A stretch of DNA of 64,000 nt from Arthrobacter sp. TPD3018 (lineage in GTDB: Bacteria > Pseudomonadota > Alphaproteobacteria > Sphingomonadales > Sphingomonadaceae). A program made the position numbers and the translations under genes. The DNA lies in NCBI GenBank assembly GCA_003075315.1, contig QDFQ01000001.1, positions 973,998 through 1,037,997 of the forward strand. The letters are read 5' to 3'. Shown in pieces: positions 58,347 through 64,000 of this stretch; the stretch's first letter is position 1, and each line of letters starts with the position of its first letter. Below the pieces are notes generated by a model. The model was not told the DNA's origin. It was given only the letters and a program-made list of their open reading frames with translations, and did no database searches.

Positions 58347-58399
58347 GGAGCGTTACATACCCTCCACTTCGTCCACTTCCGCGGGCGCGGAGCCGTCGC

Positions 58400-59608
58400 A
58401 TGACCGCCACCGAAGCCCCCCTCGATCGGCTCGCAGACTTCCCCGCGATCCCTGCCGGCTGGGCGTATCTCGACACCGCCGCCACCGCGCAGAAGCCGCA
58501 ATCCGTGCTCGACGCGATCGCGCGCGCTTATGGCGAAACCTACGCGACCGTCCACCGCGGCGTGTACCAGCGTTCCGCCGACATGACGCTCGCCTATGAG
58601 GCCGCGCGGCAAAAGGTGGCGCGCTTCATCGGCGCGGCCACCCCGGACGAGATCGTCTTCACCCGCGGCGCGACCGAGGGGATCAATCTCGTCGCGCAAT
58701 GCTGGGCGGCGACGCAGCTGAAGGCCGGCGACCGTATCCTGCTGTCGATGCTGGAGCATCACAGCAACATCGTGCCGTGGCAGATGGTTGCCGAACGGGT
58801 CGGCGCCGCGATCGACGTGCTGCCGCTGACGGACGACCATCGCATCGACCTCGATGCGATGGAGCGCATGCTGACGCCGCAGCACAAGCTGGTCGCGCTG
58901 GCCCATGTCTCGAACGTGCTCGGCTCGGTCCTCGACGTGAAGCGCGCGACCGATCTCGCGCACGCTGTCGGCGCCAAAATCCTGCTCGACGGCTGTCAGG
59001 CGGTGCCGCGCGTCGCCGTCGATGTCACCGCGATCGGCTGCGATTTCTATGTCTTCTCCGGTCACAAGCTCTACGGCCCGACCGGTATCGGCGTGCTTTG
59101 GGGCAGGGGCGATTTGCTCGGCGCAATGCCGCCGTATCAGGGGGGCGGGTCGATGATCGATCGCGTCACCTTCGCCAAGACGACCTATGCGCCCCCGCCG
59201 GGCCGGTTCGAGGCGGGGACCCCGCATATCGTCGGCGCGCTCGGCCTCGCCGCCGCGATCGATTACGTCGAAGGCATCGGCCTCGCGACGATCCATGCGC
59301 ACGAAACCGCATTGGTCCGCGACGCCCGCGCGGCGCTGTCGTCGCTCAACTCGGTGCGGCTGTTCGGGCCGGAGGACAGCGCCGGCATCGTCAGTTTTGC
59401 GGTCGAGGGGGTGCATCCGCACGACGTCGGCACCATCTTGGACGAAGGCCGCGTGGCGATCCGCGCCGGCCACCATTGTGCGCAGCCGCTGATGGACGCG
59501 CTGGGCGTCGACGCGACCGCGCGGGCGAGCTTCGCGGTTTACAACGGCCCGCAGGATATCGAGGCGCTGGTGAAGGGCGTCGAGCGAGTAACTCGGATTT
59601 TTGGGTAG
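58400..59608 (+). CDS. sufS: Cysteine desulfurase SufS
   Basis: Removes sulfur from cysteine for Fe-S assembly, using PLP. The 402-residue product has LDTAATAQKPQSVLDAI, RGATEGINLVAQ, the PLP Lys in FSGHKLYGPTG and the catalytic Cys in GHHCAQPLMD. It is a class V aminotransferase of the SufS group. Confidence 0.97.
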   Translation: MTATEAPLDRLADFPAIPAGWAYLDTAATAQKPQSVLDAIARAYGETYATVHRGVYQRSADMTLAYEAARQKVARFIGAATPDEIVFTRGATEGINLVAQCWAATQLKAGDRILLSMLEHHSNIVPWQMVAERVGAAIDVLPLTDDHRIDLDAMERMLTPQHKLVALAHVSNVLGSVLDVKRATDLAHAVGAKILLDGCQAVPRVAVDVTAIGCDFYVFSGHKLYGPTGIGVLWGRGDLLGAMPPYQGGGSMIDRVTFAKTTYAPPPGRFEAGTPHIVGALGLAAAIDYVEGIGLATIHAHETALVRDARAALSSLNSVRLFGPEDSAGIVSFAVEGVHPHDVGTILDEGRVAIRAGHHCAQPLMDALGVDATARASFAVYNGPQDIEALVKGVERVTRIFG

Positions 59609-59618
59609 GGATTTTCGG

Positions 59619-60095
59619 ATGAGCGATACGATCCGTATCGAAGAGGTGGACGCAGTCGAAACGCCGCCGCGCGCCCGCGTCGAAGACGCTGTTGAACGGC
59701 GTGTCGAGGATGCGGCCGAGCCGCGCCAGCGCGATTACCTGTCGGGCTTCCTCCAGCAGAAGCCGCAGGGCGATGCGCCCGGCGAGCCCGGCGGCGCGCT
59801 GTACGAAGGCGTGATCGACGCGTTGAAGGAAATCTACGACCCCGAAATCCCGGTCAACATCTATGATCTCGGCCTGATCTACGGTGTCGAGGTGACGGGC
59901 GAGGGGCAGGCGGTGGTAACGATGACGCTCACCACGCCGCACTGCCCGGTGGCGGAGTCGATGCCGGCCGAGGTGGAGATGCGCGTCGCCGCGGTGCCGG
60001 GCATTGCCTTCGCCGACGTCAATCTCGTCTGGGATCCGGCCTGGGACCCGCAGAAGATGTCAGACGAGGCGAAACTCGAATTGGGGATGCTGTGA
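59619..60095 (+). CDS. sufT: SufT-like Fe-S assembly protein (DUF59)
   Basis: A 158-residue protein with a charged N-terminal extension and a C-terminal DUF59/MIP18-like domain: LKEIYDPEIPVNIYDLGLIY, VTMTLTTPHCPVAESMP and VWDPAWDPQKMSDEAK. This matches the SUF-associated TIGR02945 group. Its stop overlaps the sufA start (TGATG). Confidence 0.92.
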   Translation: MSDTIRIEEVDAVETPPRARVEDAVERRVEDAAEPRQRDYLSGFLQQKPQGDAPGEPGGALYEGVIDALKEIYDPEIPVNIYDLGLIYGVEVTGEGQAVVTMTLTTPHCPVAESMPAEVEMRVAAVPGIAFADVNLVWDPAWDPQKMSDEAKLELGML

Positions 60096-60448
60096 TGGCC
60101 ACCACGCTCCGTCAGCGCCCTGCGCCGCTGATCCTCACCGCATCGGCGGATGCGCGCATCGCCGACCTGATGGCGCGCGCGCCCGACGGCGCGATCGGCG
60201 TCAAGCTGTCGACCCCGCGCCGCGGCTGTTCGGGCCTCGCCTATTCGGTTGATTATGTCACCGAAGCCAAGCCGTTCGACGAGCGGATCGAGACCCCCGG
60301 CGGCACCCTATTCGTCGATGGCGGGTCGATCCTGTATCTCGTCGGATCGACGATGGATTGGGTCGAGGACGATTTCACCGCGGGCTTCGTCTTCAACAAC
60401 CCCAATGCCAAGGGCGCCTGCGGCTGCGGCGAGAGCTTCACCGTCTAA
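60095..60448 (+). CDS. sufA: A-type Fe-S carrier protein (SufA/IscA)
   Basis: A 117-residue carrier with the three cluster-binding Cys (C45 in RRGCSGLAY; C109 and C111 in GACGCGESF). It ends the suf operon, with a terminator after the stop. Confidence 0.95.
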   Translation: MATTLRQRPAPLILTASADARIADLMARAPDGAIGVKLSTPRRGCSGLAYSVDYVTEAKPFDERIETPGGTLFVDGGSILYLVGSTMDWVEDDFTAGFVFNNPNAKGACGCGESFTV

Positions 60449-60484
60449 GGCGCCACCCCGGGGGCGGCGCCTCCGGGTTTTTTT
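60449..60484 (+). terminator. Rho-independent terminator of the suf operon
   Basis: A GC-rich hairpin starting GGCGCC and ending GGCGCC, then a short CCGGG and seven T residues. leuA ends convergently at 60483. Confidence 0.7.
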
Positions 60485-62141
60485 AGGCGCGGTTGGCCGC
60501 GCTGAGCACCGCGCGAACCGAGGCGGTGGCGATGTCGGTATCGAGGCCGACGCCAAACACGGTGCGGCCATCGGCCGTGCGGCATTCGACATAGGCCGCG
60601 GCCTGCGCATCGGCGCCATGGCCGATGGCGTGCTCGCTATAATCGACCACGTCGAGGTCCGGCCCGGTCGTTTCGCTGAGCGCCGCGATGACACCCGAAA
60701 TCAAGCCGTTGCCGCGACCGGAGATCGAGCGCTCCTCGCCATCCACCGCGACGCGGCCGACGAACAGCCGATCCCCGGCGGTGCCGCGCTCCTCGTAATC
60801 GCGCAGCACGAACCGGTCGCCCTCGCGGGGCAGGTAGGTCGCCTCGAACCGGCCCCAGATGTCGGCGGCGCCGAGTTCGCGGCTGGTTTCGTCGGCCAGC
60901 GCCTGCACATGCCGGCTGAAATCGGCCTGGAGGCGCTTGGGCAGCTTCAGCCCCTTGTCCTGTTCGATCACCCAGGCGACGCCGCCCTTGCCCGACTGCG
61001 AATTGACGCGGATCACCGCTTCGTAACTGCGGCCCAGATCGGCGGGGTCGATAGGCAGATAGGGGACTTCCCACGTCTCATCATTCTGCTGTTCGCGGGC
61101 CGCAAAGCCTTTCTTGATCGCGTCCTGATGGCTTCCAGAAAAGGCGGTGAACACCAGCTCGCCAGCATAGGGGGTGCGGGGATGGACGGGAATGCGCGTC
61201 GCATATTCCACCGTCTTCACGATGGCATCGATGTCCGACAGGTCGAGCCGCGGGTCGACGCCTTGCGTGTACATATTGAGCGCAACGGTCACCAGATCGC
61301 AATTGCCGGTGCGCTCGCCATTGCCGAGCAAACAGCCTTCGACGCGATCGGCACCTGCCATCAGCCCCAGCTCCGCCGCGGCGACGCCGGTGCCGCGATC
61401 GTTGTGGGTGTGCAGCGAGATCACCACCGCCTCGCGGTTCGGAATGTTGCGACCGAACCATTCGATCTGGTCGGCATAGACGTTGGGCGTCGCGCACTCG
61501 ACGGTGGCGGGCAGGTTGAAGATGATCGGCTTATCGGCGGTGGGTTGCAGCACATCCATCACCGCCGCGCAGACCTCGACCGAGAAATCGAGTTCGGCGG
61601 TCGAGAAGGTTTCGGGGCTGTATTCGAAACGCCAGTCGGTGTCCGGGCGCTTGGCGGCCTCGTCGCGCAGCACCTTCGCGCCCTCAATCGCGATCCGCTT
61701 CACCTCGTCGCGGGTCATGCCGAACACGATCTTACGCCACGCCGGCGAGACGGCGTTGTAGAGGTGGACGATCGCCTGTTTCGCGCCATCCAGCGACGCG
61801 AAGCTCGTTTCGATCAGGTCACGGCGCGACTGCGTGAGCACCTGCACGAACACGTCGTCGGGAATACGATCGTTCTTCACCAGCCCGCTGATGAAGTCGA
61901 ATTCGGTCGCGCCGGCGCTCGGGAAGCCGACCTCGATCTCCTTGAGGCCGACCTTCACCAGCAGGTCGAAAAAGCGCGTCTTCTTTTCGGCGTCCATCGG
62001 GTCGATCAGCGCCTGATTGCCGTCGCGCAGGTCGGTCGACAGCCAGCGCGGCGCCTGGGTGATCACCCGAGATGGCCATTGCCGGTCGGGGAGATCGATG
62101 GTGGGGAAGGGGCGATATTTGGTCGAAGGATCGCGAAGCAT
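60483..62141 (-). CDS. leuA: 2-isopropylmalate synthase
   Basis: The first committed leucine enzyme. The 552-residue product shows [54 protein letters not shown] and [13 protein letters not shown], plus a C-terminal regulatory domain ([20 protein letters not shown]) of the leucine-feedback type. The ATG at 62141 begins [13 protein letters not shown] possible attenuator lies upstream. Confidence 0.96.
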   Translation of the reverse strand: MLRDPSTKYRPFPTIDLPDRQWPSRVITQAPRWLSTDLRDGNQALIDPMDAEKKTRFFDLLVKVGLKEIEVGFPSAGATEFDFISGLVKNDRIPDDVFVQVLTQSRRDLIETSFASLDGAKQAIVHLYNAVSPAWRKIVFGMTRDEVKRIAIEGAKVLRDEAAKRPDTDWRFEYSPETFSTAELDFSVEVCAAVMDVLQPTADKPIIFNLPATVECATPNVYADQIEWFGRNIPNREAVVISLHTHNDRGTGVAAAELGLMAGADRVEGCLLGNGERTGNCDLVTVALNMYTQGVDPRLDLSDIDAIVKTVEYATRIPVHPRTPYAGELVFTAFSGSHQDAIKKGFAAREQQNDETWEVPYLPIDPADLGRSYEAVIRVNSQSGKGGVAWVIEQDKGLKLPKRLQADFSRHVQALADETSRELGAADIWGRFEATYLPREGDRFVLRDYEERGTAGDRLFVGRVAVDGEERSISGRGNGLISGVIAALSETTGPDLDVVDYSEHAIGHGADAQAAAYVECRTADGRTVFGVGLDTDIATASVRAVLSAANRA

Positions 62142-62198
62142 GGAGAGTCCCGTCGTCGGCCGCGGCACGCGCGCGGCAAGGTGGCGCTGAAGCGTTAT

Positions 62199-62281
62199 CC
62201 GGCCCTTAGGGGAGCATGCATGAGCAGTGGCCGCCCCTAAGGGCGGGTAAGTCGCAGAAAGGTGGCGGCGCTCATCATCAC
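62199..62281 (-). promoter_or_regulatory. Possible leuA leader peptide and attenuator-like structure
   Basis: On the minus strand a 13-codon ORF ([13 protein letters not shown], 62278-62237) stops inside the loop of a CCGCCC/GGGCGG hairpin (62231-62246). The same bases can instead pair over 11 bp (62202-62212 with 62234-62244). The two structures exclude each other, as in attenuation. There are only two Leu codons and no T-run, so this remains a suggestion. Confidence 0.3.
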
Positions 62282-62375
62282 GGCTGCGTCATGACGGAGC
62301 GCGGCGGCTTTGTCCACCCGCCAAACGGGCGGTGCGTGCGGAAAAGTTTCAGGCTGTCCCGCACGCACACGCGCT

Positions 62376-62984
62376 TTATTGCGCGGTGAAGGCCGCGTTG
62401 ATGTCGAGCTTCACGTCGTCGGCGACGACGGGCAGGGCATAGCCGAGGCCGAAGTCGCTGCGCTTGATCATCGCGGTGCCGCGGAAGCCGAAGTTCAGCT
62501 TCTTGCTCATCGGGTTGGTGCCCGCACCGACGAAGGTCGCGTCGATCGTCACCGGCTTGGTGACGTTCTTGATCGTCAGGTTACCGGTGATCTTGGCACG
62601 ATTGCCGTTGGCGACGACCGACGTCGAGACGAAGCGTGCGGTCGGATAGGTGGCGGCGTCGAAGAAGTCCTTCGATTCCAGATGGTGCTTGAACTGTTCC
62701 GACGTGGTCGACAGCTTGTTGATGGCGAACGTGACGTCGAGCTTCGTGGCGGCGGGGCGCTTCGGATCGATGGTCAGCGAGCCGCCTTCCGCGCCGAACT
62801 GGCCGGAGAGCATGCTGAAGCCCATGTGGTTGAGCGTCCACGTCACCTGCGTGTGCGCAGGGTCGACGGCATAGGTGCCGGCGGTCACGGCGGCGGCATT
62901 GGCCGAGCCGGGCAGGCCGGCGGGGGCCTGTGCGATGGCGGGCACGGCGGCAGCGGCCAGGACGGCGGCGAGAATCAGGCGCAT
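62376..62984 (-). CDS. YceI-family periplasmic lipid-binding protein
   Basis: A 202-residue exported protein. The signal peptide is MRLILAAVLAAAAVPAIAQA; the YceI domain follows: AVDPAHTQVTWTLNHMGFSM, FAINKLSTTSEQFKHHLESK, DFFDAATYPTARFVS and IKNVTKPVTIDATF. The family binds isoprenoid-like lipids in the periplasm. Confidence 0.92.
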   Translation of the reverse strand: MRLILAAVLAAAAVPAIAQAPAGLPGSANAAAVTAGTYAVDPAHTQVTWTLNHMGFSMLSGQFGAEGGSLTIDPKRPAATKLDVTFAINKLSTTSEQFKHHLESKDFFDAATYPTARFVSTSVVANGNRAKITGNLTIKNVTKPVTIDATFVGAGTNPMSKKLNFGFRGTAMIKRSDFGLGYALPVVADDVKLDINAAFTAQ

Positions 62985-63332
62985 GTGGTGGGTCTCCCTG
63001 GGAACAATCGTTTCGGGTTTGACCATAACGCTGCGCTTGAGAAAAGTGCCGGTTCGGAAACGGTTGGTTGCTTTCGACGTGTACGAAAGGTCACAAAAGT
63101 CACGCCGAGGAGGGTGTTTTTTGAAGGCAGTGATAGCGCGCTTGAAGGCGTGCATGGGTTTTCCACGACGATTGGCCAATGGGCCGTCACACTACCATAC
63201 AATCTGGAACATTTCAAGAACGAATCGGTGGAGGGCGCGTCTTGGCGAGCTTTCCGTGCCCACCTGACCCCGTCGCTGCCCTCGGCGTCTCTTCCCTCTC
63301 CCAAGGGGAGAGGGAAGGAGCCCGCGAACCGC
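62985..63332. other. Intergenic stretch between yceI and ilvC
   Basis: About 350 bp without a convincing gene. It should hold the yceI promoter on the minus strand. At 63291-63317 there is a CTTCCCTCTCCC/GGGAGAGGGAAG hairpin (12 bp, loop AAG), 16 bp beyond the ilvC stop, possibly ending ilvC transcription though no T-run follows. Nothing else is visible. Confidence 0.5.

Positions 63333-64000
<668 letters not shown>

Overview
The window is a chromosomal segment of a GC-rich alphaproteobacterium, most likely a Sphingomonas or close sphingomonad. The evidence is the gene content (an ATP-synthase zeta-type DUF1476 protein, CP4-like AroA, SufBCDS with an IscR-type regulator, a CGFS glutaredoxin beside BolA, and glyQ/glyS followed by pyruvate phosphate dikinase) and the many imperfect palindromes of REP type between genes. 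Both edges cut genes: a PHB-depolymerase-type esterase at the left and ilvC at the right. Nearly all of it is core chromosome. I saw no phage, integrase, transposase or CRISPR array.

Layout. 1-7.5 kb (mostly minus): esterase, lipoprotein, two related glycine-zipper envelope proteins around osmC, the pth-oxygenase pair, rplY and a TraB/GumN protein. 7.6-13.6 kb (plus): glyQ, glyS and ppdK. 13.8-18 kb: a tightly overlapped CoA-transferase operon whose two subunits are separated by a lipoprotein phosphatase and a small DUF5076-like protein, then an esterase and a GST. 18-22.5 kb: leuC, a tiny membrane ORF, leuD, a quinone oxidoreductase, then DUF1476, bolA and grxD. 22.5-30 kb: a possible structured RNA, a BlaI/BlaR1-type repressor and metalloprotease pair, an MBL hydrolase, nadA and nadC, and a secreted RNase T2. 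30-38 kb (minus): a DUF4112 protein, an ABC-type binding lipoprotein whose 5' end abuts tRNA-Leu, ihfB, rpsA, an AT-richer insertion with an SRPBCC-like gene, cmk and aroA; then FYDLN and tRNA-Ala on plus. 38-53.5 kb: a PAS/chemoreceptor-tip protein, a sorbosone-dehydrogenase-like protein, katG, an Asp/Asn hydroxylase-like protein, an M16 protease, a hydrolase, an acyl-CoA ligase, ggt and pyrD. 53.8-60.5 kb: the suf operon. 60.5-64 kb: leuA with a possible attenuator, yceI and ilvC.

How the genes work together. Three themes recur. Iron-sulfur supply runs from the suf operon to consumers and partners in the same window (LeuC, NadA, BolA, Grx). Branched-chain amino acid synthesis is represented by leuA, leuC, leuD and ilvC. 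Oxidative-stress defence is represented by katG and osmC.

The most unusual signals are an in-frame palindromic element inside glyS; a compact three-hairpin element closed by an outer helix between grxD and blaI; a 41-residue membrane ORF coupled to sufC; a tRNA-Leu gene that leaves no normal start for the next gene; and an AT-richer insertion splitting cmk from rpsA. All calls come from reading the sequence and recalling family features. No database search was run.
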